64,000 bases of DNA from Acanthornis magna (taxonomy: Eukaryota; Chordata; Aves; Passeriformes; Acanthizidae): NCBI GenBank assembly GCA_036785705.1, contig JAWUZG010000018.1:9211501-9275500 (forward strand), read 5' to 3'. Below, piece after piece: positions 12,191 to 24,682 of the stretch. How positions within the stretch are numbered: the stretch's first letter is position 1; the number at the start of each line of letters is the position of its first letter. The notes under the pieces were generated by a model, which saw only the letters and a program-made list of their open reading frames with translations, ran no database searches and was not told the DNA's origin. The translations under genes were made by a program, and so were the position numbers.

Positions 12191-12779
12191 CCCTGCCTTT
12201 CCTGGTTTTCTATACACATGGCTCACAAGTCTAGTTTGGTGTTGCTATATTTTTATATTTATCCCTTCCTCATTCATTAACTACTGCATTATATAGTCAG
12301 GGAACCATTTTTTTTTTTTTTCTCATATCAGCAAATAACTTACATCAATTTCTCCAGCTGTGGAATAACATAGTAAGAATATTCTGTATATATATAGATA
12401 CCTCTGAATCTTTGGGCGGTTCCGGTTGTACCTGGAGCTTATAACAAGGACTAAAGGCAGGAAAGATTGAGGGTGAAGTCTAATTAACAGTCATCTAAAA
12501 CATCATTACATCAGTAATTCTTTTTTTTTAACAGCCTATATCATCTCTGTCTTTCTCTCCTGTTTTTCTCCTTGCAGAGTCGTTGAAATGCATTGTCTGT
12601 TGAGGACTCCAGTTGTGGTGGTGACGGTACGTTAGGTGGCAAGTCCCATGAAGCATGCTAATATGCGCTAATCTTTTAATGATGATGAATATTTGACTCT
12701 TTGTAATGGGGGTATTTTTTTTAAAGAGGCTTTCCACAAAAAAAAATCATCACAATGGTTGTCACAAGTAAGCTTCCCT
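12191..12779. other. Non-coding DNA with poly-T tracts
   Basis: Nothing gene-like is seen. A poly-T run lies at 12308-12321 and a shorter one near 12522-12530; the stretch 12590-12720 is simple-repeat free but unassigned. Confidence 0.5.
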
Positions 12780-13140
12780 CCCCTTTGAAAGAACTGACTG
12801 TAGTGGAAAAGATAATTACTTAGTTCCTTTATCTCCGAATTATTTGTAATAAAACCTGAAATCGCACCACAAGGTCTTTCATGAGGATGTCATAAATTAA
12901 GATGCATCGATGTATTTGGTGCATCTGTTCAGCTCTGCGCTCCTTTGTCTTCTGCAAATAGCGCAGCAGCTTCAATACCCAGCAGACAGCATTTACGCAA
13001 ATGATGTCGTGGTCTGTATCATTAATATTCAGCGATTGTCTGTCATAGACACCTTACTGTACATCTGTTATGCAAATTTATGTTAATTTTCCCTCACTGA
13101 CAGCTGCCTTGGTTCCCTCCCTAAAATGATCTTTTCCATT
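12780..13140. promoter_or_regulatory. Candidate developmental enhancer / conserved non-coding element
   Basis: This is the most enhancer-like stretch in the window. It contains TAATTA (12813-12818), a cataaattaag block (12891-12901) followed by a gatgcatcgatg palindromic block (12901-12912), ATTAAT (13021-13026), a perfect octamer ATGCAAAT (13070-13077) and TGACAGCTG (13098-13106), which joins a TALE-homeodomain-type TGACAG to a CAGCTG E-box. Known: these are binding words for homeodomain, POU, MEIS/TGIF and bHLH factors. Inferred: their close packing in a non-repetitive, non-coding stretch suggests a deeply conserved cis-regulatory element. No target gene can be named. Confidence 0.4.
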
Positions 13141-16100
13141 TTGAAGTTTGCAATCTGTTCCCAAAAATGTTAATCTAACAATTAACTGAAATTGCTAAAC
13201 AGAAATTTTACATGTTATGTCCAAAATAGAAACCAGTGTTTTTAAATAGATGGTGAATCTTCTCTTCACATCATTTGTTTTATATGTGATTCAGAGAAGG
13301 GTAAACATTGATCTTTGCACAGTCTGTGTTGGGATAAGTGACAATCTCCCTATACAGTAATAGGTTTTGCAGGAAATGATGCCATCTTCTTTTCACATAG
13401 GCTATCAACATAAAACTGACTTTCCCATTAAAAGCTGTTCTTTGTACAATTGTTTTCTACTTAGACTTTTAGAAATGGAAAGGTCACTCTTTATTAACAC
13501 ATTATTCATTTAAACCTTTTATTTTAAAAAAGTGGCCATATTTCAAATAGAGGCAGAAAACGTTTTAAAAATGTTTCAGAGCAGTTTCATCATGTTAATA
13601 TAATATATCAGGGAAAAGTGAAATAAGTTAGGTTCAGACTGCTGGGGAAAACACTTTGTACCCACTGTGCCCAGAACATTTTCGCTTCCATAGGCGGGAT
13701 CCAGCCAAGTTACACTAGGTATCCCACATGGAATCAGTGAACATCTGGACAGCTGTTGTACAGGGAGAGTTTAAGCCTGTTTGATATTAGGAGAGGTGCA
13801 CAAGAAAAGCCTAGGCATAGGAATAGTCTCCACCTTAAACCAAACTGCAAGCAGATTGCTGGCACAGTCTCTCCAAGTTCTCAGATTTCCCTTTGATATG
13901 GAACAAGAGAAATATTGACAGGAGCCAGGGAGAACTTTGGTCAGGCAAGTACCTGCAAGAGATGTCAGAAATACAAGGGTAGCTGGGGTGAAATGGAAAG
14001 GGAAAGGTTATAGCCACAGATGAGCCTGTTAGGAAAGGGAATTAAATAGGGGCAGGCGCATTGCCCTTATTGGGAAAGAAGCTCCTACGTGTCCATATAC
14101 TGAGGACAACAGCTTTAAAGCAGAGGCTTCTTTATAGCATTGCCTGACAGTGCAATAGGGTCATGATGTATTAGATTTTTCAGAAATCTGTGGCCAAATC
14201 CGAATTTGACAGAATAACACAGAACCTGACTATAAACCACAGAGAAAGACAGGCTGAAAGAAGTTTAGATATTAGGAGCAGCATTACAGTGCACCACAGA
14301 TTCAATATCAGTCCTCACCATTGAAAATACAGCCAAGATACCTATCCAAGCTCTATCCTTATCAGGAAATAAAGAGCACACTATGTCAGGCTGATCTGTC
14401 AAAATAAGAAGAGTAGGAAAATTAAACTGATAAATTAAAGAGCAGCATGTCACCTGACTGATGGCAAGCCTCCAGGAGATCTCTTAGAAGCATAGCTGCT
14501 GTTTCTAACAAAGAATACAGAATAGCTCATTAAAAAACACAGAATGGCAGGGTAGCAAACATTGCTCTTTCCTTCCAAAAAAGGAAACCAGGGAATTCTC
14601 GGAGTTACGGACTATGAATCCTCAGAAAAGTTTGTAGAACAATAATTAAGACAAAAGTAGAAAATCACCAAAATGAGAATGCTATGAGGCCAAGCTGACA
14701 GAGCTTTTACTAAGGAAAATTGTTCTTCTCTAGTCTATTGTAATGCATCAGGAGTATTAAACAATGGATGATGAAGACCATTTCATAAATAAGGGCGATT
14801 GAAAGACAATGTATTTAATTGAAAAAGTATTTCCCCAGGAACCAATTAGGAAAACAAAGTAATCATGAAAGAAAACTGAATACTCTGCTGTAGTTTAGAA
14901 AGTGATTGACAAAACCGCAGTAGATAGAAGTATGTAACTTCGTCCCAAATTAGAAACTTACAGTGAAAAATTGCTGAGTTATTTTGGAAATGGCAGTTAA
15001 TAAGATTGTTTGGACAAGAGCTAAACAGGCATATTTGCCAGTGACAACACTTTGTCCAGATGTCCAGACAAAGAAAGTGCTTGACAGACTTGAGAAGGCC
15101 TTTAAAATAGATCACAAGGCAGCACTTAAAAAACAAATTCAGTGTCAAGTACGAGATAAATTTAGGGACATGGGAGACCTGACTACATGTCAAGAAATTA
15201 CCAGAGGCATCAGGTTCTGCCATTTACTATTACAGGCAATCACATCATACAACTCTCCATTAAAGATGTAACAAATTTACAGAAATTTTTTTCTAACCAG
15301 AATTATCATACACATTTTTTTATAAAGTCTTCTTAGAGCAAAGTTTAAATTATTTCAACACTTGAGTGTATGACAGAGGTTACAGCTAAACAGAATGACT
15401 CATAAAAATTAAAACTGATTGACTCTTCCCCTGTCTTCTCATGAAGCACTTTTATTGTTAAAGTAGAACTTGCAATATAGTTCCAGTAATACTATACTAT
15501 CCTAACACAGGGAAAAAAAATCACAGTAAGAATTTTTATTTCACGTTAACTGACATTGTTGGGGATGAGCCATTTTGCAGCCATTTCTTGGTTTTTGGCT
15601 TTTTTTTAGGGGGCACCAGCAGAGAATGGAAGGACCCCTCTTGTGTAATCTCCATACTATCTCCTGTGCATGTATTTCAGCACTTCAGCCTTCATAATTT
15701 TCCTGATTAATTGCAACATCCTGAAACACCTTCCTGTGGAAGTTTTGGGGTTTTTAATTACAGGAAATTGGCAGGGGACACAAGAGAGCACACCAAAAGT
15801 TGTCTGTCTAGCATCACCTGCAATGTTGGACTAGTGGGATGACAGGAGAGTGGTGAAAGCACAAAGCTATTAAGAGCAGTGAACCAGCCCAAGGTTACTG
15901 CATCCACCTGGCGCCCAGCAAGCACATCTCTGCCTGCTGGTTGCTATTCATCAGTCCCAAAGCTCAGGGCTCTGCTGCTGCACCGTTAGCTCAGGTTTTG
16001 AAGTTATTTCAAACACCCAGAGTCCAGAAAGGTTGTTCTTAAATTGAGGTCCACAGAAAGATATAGTTTTCATTGTTTATAATAGTTTGGTCATAGTAGC

Positions 16101-19100
16101 TGGAAGAACAAGATGCCAAAGAGCAGCTACAGCATAAATAATCTCAGAATTTAAATCAGATTTCTCTTTGGTGGCTGAGGTCTTCCAGAACTGATATTTT
16201 CCCTTTGATGATATTAAGATTACATGATGCCTTTTTTATTATTAATATTTTAAGCACACCAGCATTTTACTGTCAAATATCTGAATCATCTGTAAGGAAA
16301 AGGAATGTGATGAACTGCTTTATTTAATGTCCTTAAAACCTTGACAATATTTTTGTACCATGTAAACCTCAAGTTGCTGACTATAGCCTCAGCAGGAGCT
16401 CAGGGACTATGCCAGGAATTTCCACATAGAGAAATGAGCTAAGACAAAGACAAGTTTGCCATTCTGATTGTCTCTTTCTTCTCATTTTCAGAATGGAAAC
16501 AAACATTTCAATGTTTCTTGATTAAAAAAAAAAAAATTAGAAAGTTATGGTAGTCTGATTAGGATATTTTGTTTCCAGAACACAAACACTGTATCCTAGT
16601 TTTCAAGCTTCTGAACATCCCTAATATATAGACAAAATAAGTTTAATCAGAAATGGTCCCTTTAGATAAAAAAAACGAATCAAAACATGGTTCCAAAATT
16701 GGTGAGACACTTCAATTTCATTTTAAATGTTTTAAAGGAAATGTTTTTATTTCATTTTTCATGTTTTCAAATTGTGTTTCATAGAGACTGATTTAAAAAA
16801 TCTTAATGAACCATATTTCATTTGAAGTGGTGGAAGAGAATTTCAGAGGCACCTTTGACAGATATATCCCAAATAGCTCTTTCCTCTTGCCTGAGATTAC
16901 ATGCAAGAAATTGAAGTTTGAGCTGCCTGTAACCAAAATTCTGCATCTGACTGAATAGCAACAAGTCCCACCCTACACCCAGCCCTTTGCACATGCTTTG
17001 TATACAAACACCAACCAAAGAGAGAAAAACCCAAAAGTGCACTAGCCTCCCAGGCCCCGCACCTTAGAGAAATGTGGCAAAAACCTATCCCAAAAGTGCA
17101 GAGATGAACTGCAATTCTTGGGGAAACACGAACGGTGGTGGCTGTTTACAACTTGCCCCCTCTGTGGCTGGTGGCTGCGGCTCACCCGTGTCCCCTGGCG
17201 TCCCTCACCGCTGACCCAGCAGTGCCATTGCTGCCAGGCTGTCCTTGCACAGCAGCTCCTGGAGATGGTATCTGCGGCCACAAGGACAAAAGGGTTTTGT
17301 TTGTTTTAGGAGTGCTGCTGAACCAGACAGAACCACTGTTATTTTCACTCTGACTGTTCTTTATCTTGATGTCTACCTCCCCAGGACAGAACATACACCT
17401 AGAAGACAGACTTAATTAGATTTCTTATTTCTGACAGCTACTAGTGCAATTGTAATATTCTTGTGTCCCTACTCACATAGGTCAAAGAAAATAAGGTTGG
17501 AGGGATCTGGATTAAAAGTTTTCTAAAATATTCACAAAAGCAGTGCTGAGGTCCACCTCTGAAGAGTTGCAGACCTTTACAGGACTGAGTGACTTTCAGT
17601 CATTTTATTGACCAGAGTAGAAAAATGTAGGTTAATGCACATGGAGAAAACCTTGACCAAACACACGCGAAATCTTCTCCAACACCACTTCTCTGAGTGA
17701 TGCTAATTAGTAATAGGATCATGGGGTTATAATAGGTAATTTCATGGATCTATCACCTCACTGATTAATAACAATCAAGCAACGCAGCTAAATAGTAGGA
17801 CTCATTAGGAGAGGAGTAGAGAACAAGAAGAGTATATACACAAATTTGCTGAATAAATCCATGGTTTGCCGGCATCTCAGGTATTATGCTTTATACTTAC
17901 TCCCACTTCTTAAAAAGTAGAAAAAAACAACCAACCCAAGAAATATTCCAAGAACATCATAATGAAAAACCACTTTCATGTAAGGAATATCTAAACAGAC
18001 TAAGGACCTTCAGCCTGTAGAATGAAAAATGTGTACAGTAATTACTGCTGTGGGTTTTTGGGAAGTGACTGTTTATTCTTTATTCCACTGCAAATATTCA
18101 GGAGCAAAGAGAAGCTGAACATAATACAAAGGAAGTAAGATCTTCATTCCCTGGGTGCTGAATTGTGGAGCCTTCAGAGAAGCCACATCTGGTTCAGAAA
18201 GCCTCCAAGCTAGTAACTCCTGGAAACTGTGGATAAGGAGGGCAGGACCACATACGTCTGTCCTACTGTTTTCTAGGCCATCCATTTCTCTCAAGTGCAG
18301 ACACAAGAAGTTAGACAAGAGAAAGTTCAGAGGCTCAGGCATTTGCATCAGATAAATAAAATATCTCCATGCTATCCACAAGAGAAACGAACAAGTGTGT
18401 AAATTAGCAAAAAACCCAAACACAAAGTATTTTGACATCTCAGCCCTCAGGAGACCACTAAACATTACTAAAAACAATCGGGCAAACTTCCCTTCAGATA
18501 CAGCACTATTTGTTCCCAATATGACAGCACAACTCTTCATTTCACCCTGCTCAGCAAGTCCCAGCACTGAATGAGCCCCCCGTGTGCCTTCACTCTCACT
18601 TTAATAGGCTGCAGCTATGTTCTGGAACCAACCAAGGCTGACAAGCGTCATCCCAAAGAAAGCCCCTGACTCCCCTTCCCAGCTCCTCAAAATCCCACTC
18701 ACAGATGAAAAACCTTTAGTTCACAGTATCATCACATAAGCCATTTCACCTGAAAAATACTCTCACCAGCAGCGGTGCTGTTGGGAACGCCTCTCAGCTC
18801 TTGCAGTGCCTCTGCTTCCTACGTCATTCTTGTCATTTTCAAAAACAAGCGTTTATCAGAATGTGATCAGCTACAAGAAAATCAAACTCACATGTTTCAA
18901 AACAGATTCAGCAACTCAGTAGCTAAAGTTAATACAGAAAAATGTGTATGGAGATTTGTCATAAATGGTGATCCAAGAGATTTTTGATCACTACATTGTC
19001 TTAACCTTTTCCTTTCAGTCCCACTGACTCTAAATCCAATTAAATAATTGCCTATTCCTTGTATTTAGATAAAACTTTTACGAGTCCAAAAAGTGTCAAT

Positions 19101-19484
19101 GACTTGTAAACTGCTGCTACTTGTATTTCATTGTTTTGCTCCTTTAAAAATGCCATAGTGACAAAAAGGAACATAAACAAAATAAAATTTGAATAATTAA
19201 TTAATTATTATGTAGGGACAACTTAAATGAATGAGTGTGCATGTGCTGGCACTTCCTGAGGTCTTACTGAAAATGACACTGTACCAGAAGTAATATCAAG
19301 GGGAAAATGATGCAAAATGACTTCATAGTCAGGATTAAGTTATAAATATTTGCTGAGAATATATGACAAATGCTGAACCTTCCGTGGCTCTAACTTCAAA
19401 TAGTTGTGATGATTCATGGAAAACAATACCTTTACAATCAGAATAATGCTGCTTTAGAAGGTGTCTTTTTGAATGTTTTGGTTT
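13141..19484. other. Anonymous AT-rich non-coding DNA
   Basis: About 6.3 kb without a recognisable gene or repeat. Frames such as 14846-15223 (minus) and 14984-15271 (plus) overlap each other in antisense and match nothing I know. A poly-A run lies at 16524-16536. The stretch 17040-17300 is richer in G and C and carries several overlapping 63-79 codon frames on both strands, a composition effect. The 18073-18567 minus-strand frame (164 codons) has no recognised domain. Confidence 0.55.
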
Positions 19485-19486
19485 TA

Positions 19487-19522
<36 letters not shown>

Positions 19523-19533
19523 TGTATGTATGT
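19485..19533. repeat. TA / TATG microsatellite
   Basis: A short TA run (19485-19494) passes into about nine TATG units ending near 19531. The Tyr-Ile-His-Thr repeat frame on the minus strand is this microsatellite translated, not a gene. Length is likely to vary between individuals. Confidence 0.95.
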
Positions 19534-22200
19534 TTGTGCTTAAAACAATATCTCCTCAGACTCTTTAGAAGAACTTTCATTAATCTGCACAGAAGAAAAA
19601 GTCAAGATCATAGTTGAGTAGGAATAAATGACATTTTGATCTACGTAATAAGAGGATATACAAAGCATAATTTGAGATAATTCAGCTGTGCAGCAGTGTA
19701 TGGAAGTTTCGAATTTTGACCAGAAATTTTCATTAAATTAAAGTCCTTCTCAAATGCCAAATATTATTTGGCAATAAGTGGAAGTGCCAATGAAAAGAAC
19801 AAATCAACCCAGATAAACTTTTAAGATTAATTGCTTAAGCAGGTGTGCAGGTTAGAGAAAATCACAAAGAAATTTCCCCCCCGAGAAAAGGCATATATTA
19901 ACCTCGCTATTTTGTGGGTTTCTACATTTACACTTCTTTGGTCTTTGTTTTCCATTAACTCTAGTAAATGAGGTTATTTGTAGCTAGACAAAGAAAAATA
20001 TGAACTTAAGCAAAAAGAATAACTCTGAAAAGCCAGTTTGTGGTATTTCAAGATCATTTCATTTGGGGATTTACACCAAGATGTGGATCCTAGAAGCTGT
20101 GCTCAGAGCTTAGAAAAGGGAATGCTTTTCCAATCTATACCTTCACAGGATCACTGCACTGTCAAGCCATGTGCATGTTCCTCAAGCACTGCAATTTTCA
20201 CAAAATTCATCAAACCTTCAGCTGAAGGTAAAACGACTGAATCCAAGATTTCATGTAGATGTCTTGTACATTTCCATCACATCATATTTACACTGAAAAG
20301 GTCACAAGCTGAACTTTGCAAAATGCAGCAGATCCAGTATGGTGAATCACCTTAGTGTTGGCTAATCATTTTTACATATGAATACACTGAACTTCCATCC
20401 ACTGTGTTTTAATACAAGCCTTGGGATAGCATCAGGTGGCTCCCTGTCTGCTGGGACAAAATCACCTGTAAAAAAGATGAGTATAGGTATTTATTCCCAG
20501 GACCTTTTGGCTAAACCATCATTCCATAAGGAACAAATAAGCACTTTCTCAAGTTTATCTGCAATCTATCATTCTGCAAATTTTAAGCCTTAACTCTCCA
20601 TGGTCGTGATAGTTACAATCTCCCATGTACACTGGTCCAGGCAGTCCCTCAGCACCTCATAAGGAATGGGATTACTGAAAAGATATTCTTGAGAGTTTTT
20701 TCCTATCATCTATTTGCACTGCTAATTAATATGAATTTTTTATATTTCCAAAGCACTCATTACTATGATGCCCAAACACCTGGATACAGACAATACATTA
20801 TAATGTGGCTAGCTATTGCAAAGTCTTTCAGTAAAATCAGTTAAGCTGGGAAGCTTCTACCATATGATTCGGTTTTTATTATTATTTTATTGCTCAATAG
20901 CAGAATCTCTTTATTCTCTATAACTAACTTCTTTCTTTGGTTTGCAGCTGACTCAAATGAAACACCTGCAACCATTATGGATAACTATTGGAAAGCAATT
21001 TTGAAGTCAAAAGCCCCACAAAGTCAGAATGTAGTGAAAATTCTTCAGAGGACTGCAATAAACATCACTTTTGCACAAACCTTGTGATTCTGTGTTGGCT
21101 AAACCTGCAAGGAAAAATCACAGTCCACATGACCCTCTGGTTATAGTGTGAAGACATTTATAGGCTGGAGTCAATTCTGCAGAGATATCCAACAGATGAG
21201 CCATTCAAAAAAACCTGTGCTTTCCATGAGGAGACTTTCTACTGTCAACTCTATTTACTGTCACTGTAGCATTATCCATCATGCCGTGGAAAGTGTCAGA
21301 CATAAAAATAAAGTGGAAATCTATGAAACTGGTTTTGAGTCAGTAAAAAATGTCAATTTCGTGGCAGTCTTTATTAATCCTATTAACTGCAGTACTTTGG
21401 AATCCACAAGATTTCATAAGACTCGTAATGCAAGTAGTGTTCAGATAAAAAAAGACACAGGAATCCCATGTGTGCATATGCAGAGAAACTTAAAGAATCA
21501 ACTCTGTGGCTGACATCCAGTTATGTCAGTAATGTCAAAGGTGACATGGTGGAGAAGGTTATGCAGTCTTATTAAGCTGGTTATCTTCTCTGTGATACCA
21601 CCATGGGAAATTTTAGTGATGCAGTTTAGAGATGCAGCTTCATATCTAACGTTGACTTGAACAATATCCTCTCCCTCACCTGTGGGCTGAGCTGTCACGT
21701 TGAATGAACTGTGTCACCCTCCATGTATCATGTCACACCTTTCTTGTTAGAGAAAGAAGAGATCTAATCCATCTAATCAAACATAGTTAAAATAGCATTG
21801 TATGAAGTGTGTGAAACACCTTTTGAAATACTTTTCCTGCTGTCAGAATCACTGTTATAATTTTGCTTTATGGGTCACATTCAGATTTACAAACTTTTCC
21901 TAAATAATTTCGCTACATGTATAAATGGCCTAGAGGGTATAAAATTAAATATCTTACAGTTAGAGATTTTGCAGTAAAAGAGGAAAAGATGCTTTGTCTT
22001 CAGTAATGTACTTAGCTCCAAGCATGTTGTAAGAGACTTAAAGACCACAACTGGCTCACACTCTGTTAGGATCACCAAAGGACTTTGCCTGCAGTAGCAA
22101 ACTATGAAAAGGAGCAACTGCTCAGCTGCTACCACCACAGCCCACCCCCCACAAAATGTAACTGCTGGATTCTGGGAATTTGGACTGTGAGAGACTGAAA
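19534..22200. other. Anonymous non-coding DNA 5' of the 22.2 kb LTR
   Basis: No gene recognised. Frames at 20038-20355, 20378-20593 and 21148-21513 (plus) are open for 71-121 codons but show no domain, signal or consistent codon pattern. Nothing in the flank resembles retroviral internal sequence. Confidence 0.55.
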
Positions 22201-22743
22201 TGTTAATGGCTAATGAATCAAAACAACCAGCCATTTGATAAGGCCAGGTTTGCACACTCTCCCCCCACCCAGCTGAGGGGAACAAGGAGAATTTTTGGGT
22301 GCTTGGTGGTGAAGCCTCTGGTCTACAAACCCACTTCTGGAAGTTACAAGTTGGGTTTTGAGCCAGATAAGAAGCAAACCCTGCAGAGGCAGGATGGTGC
22401 TTTTTTTATCATGCCAGTTAACCTCCCTTAAACAACTGGCTCAGCCGTAAAACTCCTCCTCTCACTCCCCCCATCCCAGTAGGTCAAATTCACAAGGGAC
22501 ATTCACATTCACAAGTAGGCTTGAGGGTATTCATCCCTCCTGATGGGGCACAACTAGCTCAACTATGCTGACGTGTCCTGTCTCAGAAGGTGTCATAAAC
22601 CATCAAAGACCGCTGAAGCTCCCCCAGACTCATTTCTGAGGCCTTCCACCAGAGAACTATGCAAGATCCACAGTGTTGCAAAAGACAGTGTAAAACTCTC
22701 CCCTCCAGGGGAGGTGCTTGGGTGCTCCCCCTGTACTGGAATG

Positions 22744-22750
22744 TATATTA
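22744..22750 (+). promoter_or_regulatory. TATA-like box of the 22.2 kb LTR
   Basis: The word tatatta lies about 180 bases upstream of the AATAAA signal, the expected spacing between promoter and polyadenylation site within an LTR. Function today is unknown. Confidence 0.5.
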
Positions 22751-22931
22751 ACCCATTGAACTCTGTGTTGCAGGGCCCCAGGAAGGCAGGGTGAAGAGGA
22801 CAAACAGGATGCCGTCTGGATCCTTGTGGTGGTGACTATCTTTCTGCTTGGTCTGTCTCCCTCTCGCTCCCTTTTCCCCCCTCTCTCCCCTCTTTTCTAT
22901 TTCTTTCTACCTCTATCTCACATTGCTCTTA

Positions 22932-22937
22932 AATAAA
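22932..22937 (+). terminator. Polyadenylation signal AATAAA of the 22.2 kb LTR
   Basis: A perfect AATAAA lies about 80 bases before the LTR 3' end, following the pyrimidine-rich tract. It marks the R region of the LTR and could in principle end transcripts crossing it on the plus strand. Confidence 0.6.
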
Positions 22938-23018
22938 ATCCATACTATTGACTTCAGCATATGGTCTCATTTGCACCTTAATTCAGGTAGAAGTATCTCT
23001 AATAATCAGATTTTAACA

Positions 23019-24538
23019 TGCACAATAAACTAAAAGTCTCACTGTGAACCTTTTCTTCCCTTTGGGGAACATTTTTTTCACATAAGTAACCTCATTTGTT
23101 ACTACACATTCCAAAGGCAAGTGTCAGAAGAGTGCAGTCCAGCTGGAGCTGCACATGAGATGACAGGCTGTGAACTGTGGTTTATTAATTAATTTTGGCA
23201 ATGTGACCCAATAAGTGCAAAATAACTGTAATGTGAAATATGATACACAAAATGTGACTAAACAGCAATTATTCTAACTGTGAATCTAATCTCAGAGAAA
23301 GCAACTATAAGGGATGCTCAGCATCCCAAGACGTGTGTGGTTCACCTCAGCCAACCAGGTCAATCTTCCTATGCTTTCTGTTATGCTGATGGGGAAGGAT
23401 AAACTCATTCAGACCATTACTGTAGAGGAAAATTCCAATTTTTCTTATTTTTACTTACTGCCAAGGACTCTTTGTGTCCATCTCCCTCTCACTACACACA
23501 TTACAGGAGGACACTTAAATTTAGAAAAGTGCCTCTTGTAAGTACATATCATAGAGCTGTGGCTGAAAGTAAATTCCAGTACATAAATTAACCTACATTA
23601 TATAAGAATCTACATGTTGAATGTCAAGATAAAATATGTAGATTGACACCAATGATGCAAAAGAGGATGCAAATGAAGCCCATACTCAGTGCCCCTTTTT
23701 TTTCTAAATAGCAAACAAATGCAGAAATCAATATCCACTACTTTGGGAAGTTCAAAAATAATTATATCAGCACAGGGAAGAGGGCCAAGGGTCCAGGAGA
23801 GGCTGTCACAGCTGTCCATGGCTCTCTGGGGCTGGTGCTGCCCTGACCTGGGATTTGGCCCAGTCTATTCTGGGGGGAAGGGGAGGGCAGTGGGGAGCCT
23901 GAGGTCCAGGAAAGGTACGCAGTGTCCACTGTATTTTGACACGGCCAAAGTGCCAACCGCGCAGACAAATTGCATCAGGCTCTTTGCCCTAAGGAGCAGA
24001 GGATAAGCTGTGGCTGACTTTATTTAATACTATAAAAGCAGCCTTTCTTGAAAAGACTGCAGCATGGCTGCATAATGTGATACCAATTCCTATCTGTCGA
24101 CCCATTTCCATGTTTGTCTTCACAGGCCATATAGACTCCTGTTTCAACATTGCTGTATACAGGTTCACAGCCAACATGAAATAAAAAAAAGATATCTCAC
24201 CTCAGTCCTGCCCTTGACACAGGCACGTTTAGTTAATACAGTGACTGAATTATTCCCTTATCCATAATATATTCCTATTAATAACATTCTGCTCTGACTA
24301 ATAAACAGCTTTATTTTATTGCCATGATTTCTGACTCTCTAAGTCTTTAAAAATATGAACTAAAATATTTCACTCCAAGAGAGGTCAAAAAATATTACTA
24401 CTTCAATGCAATATTGCAGGTAGTAAATCTTTTCACATATGAAATTTAATCTCTCTGCTTGTTTAGAGAAACACATATTACAAAACAAAATCACAAATGG
24501 GATACCAAAATCTCTACAACTGATACCCCTGCCTGCCT
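23019..24538. other. Anonymous non-coding DNA between LTR and CR1
   Basis: No gene recognised. A G-rich patch at 23770-23920 carries overlapping frames on both strands (23689-24006 plus, 23762-23968 minus). They have no recognisable domain and the mutual overlap argues for composition. Confidence 0.5.
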
Positions 24539-24682
24539 TCAACTTGTAACAGAAGTACCTGGTGCAAGGAAATCTGCTGGTTTCATGCAAATACCAGCCA
24601 CAGTAAAAATGGCATTGCCGGGATACAGGACATCAACAGAGAGAGGAGAGAAAATCTCTATTACCATTACCAGCCTCCCAGT

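Larger units (their letters stand above)
22201..23018 (+). mobile_element. Solo LTR of an avian endogenous retrovirus, plus orientation
   Basis: The element starts TGTTAATGG and ends TTTTAACA, with perfect 6-base inverted termini TGTTAA/TTAACA. Inside are a TATA-like word (tatatta, 22744-22750), a pyrimidine-rich tract (about 22840-22920), a polyadenylation signal AATAAA (22932-22937) and the tail block containing catttgcaccttaattcagg, which I recognise from songbird LTRs. The order U3, TATA, R with AATAAA, U5 is as expected for a plus-strand LTR of about 0.82 kb. There is no internal retroviral sequence and no partner LTR, so it is a solo LTR. Flanks tgaaa and tgcac are at most a decayed duplication of the target site. 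Family and class are not assigned. Confidence 0.85.

Noticed and set aside
14846..15271. Overlapping 125-codon minus and 95-codon plus frames
   Set aside because: Mutually antisense, no recognised family, AT-rich filler residues; read as chance.
19335..19580. Minus frame with Tyr-Ile-His-Thr repeats
   Set aside because: Translation of the TATG microsatellite.
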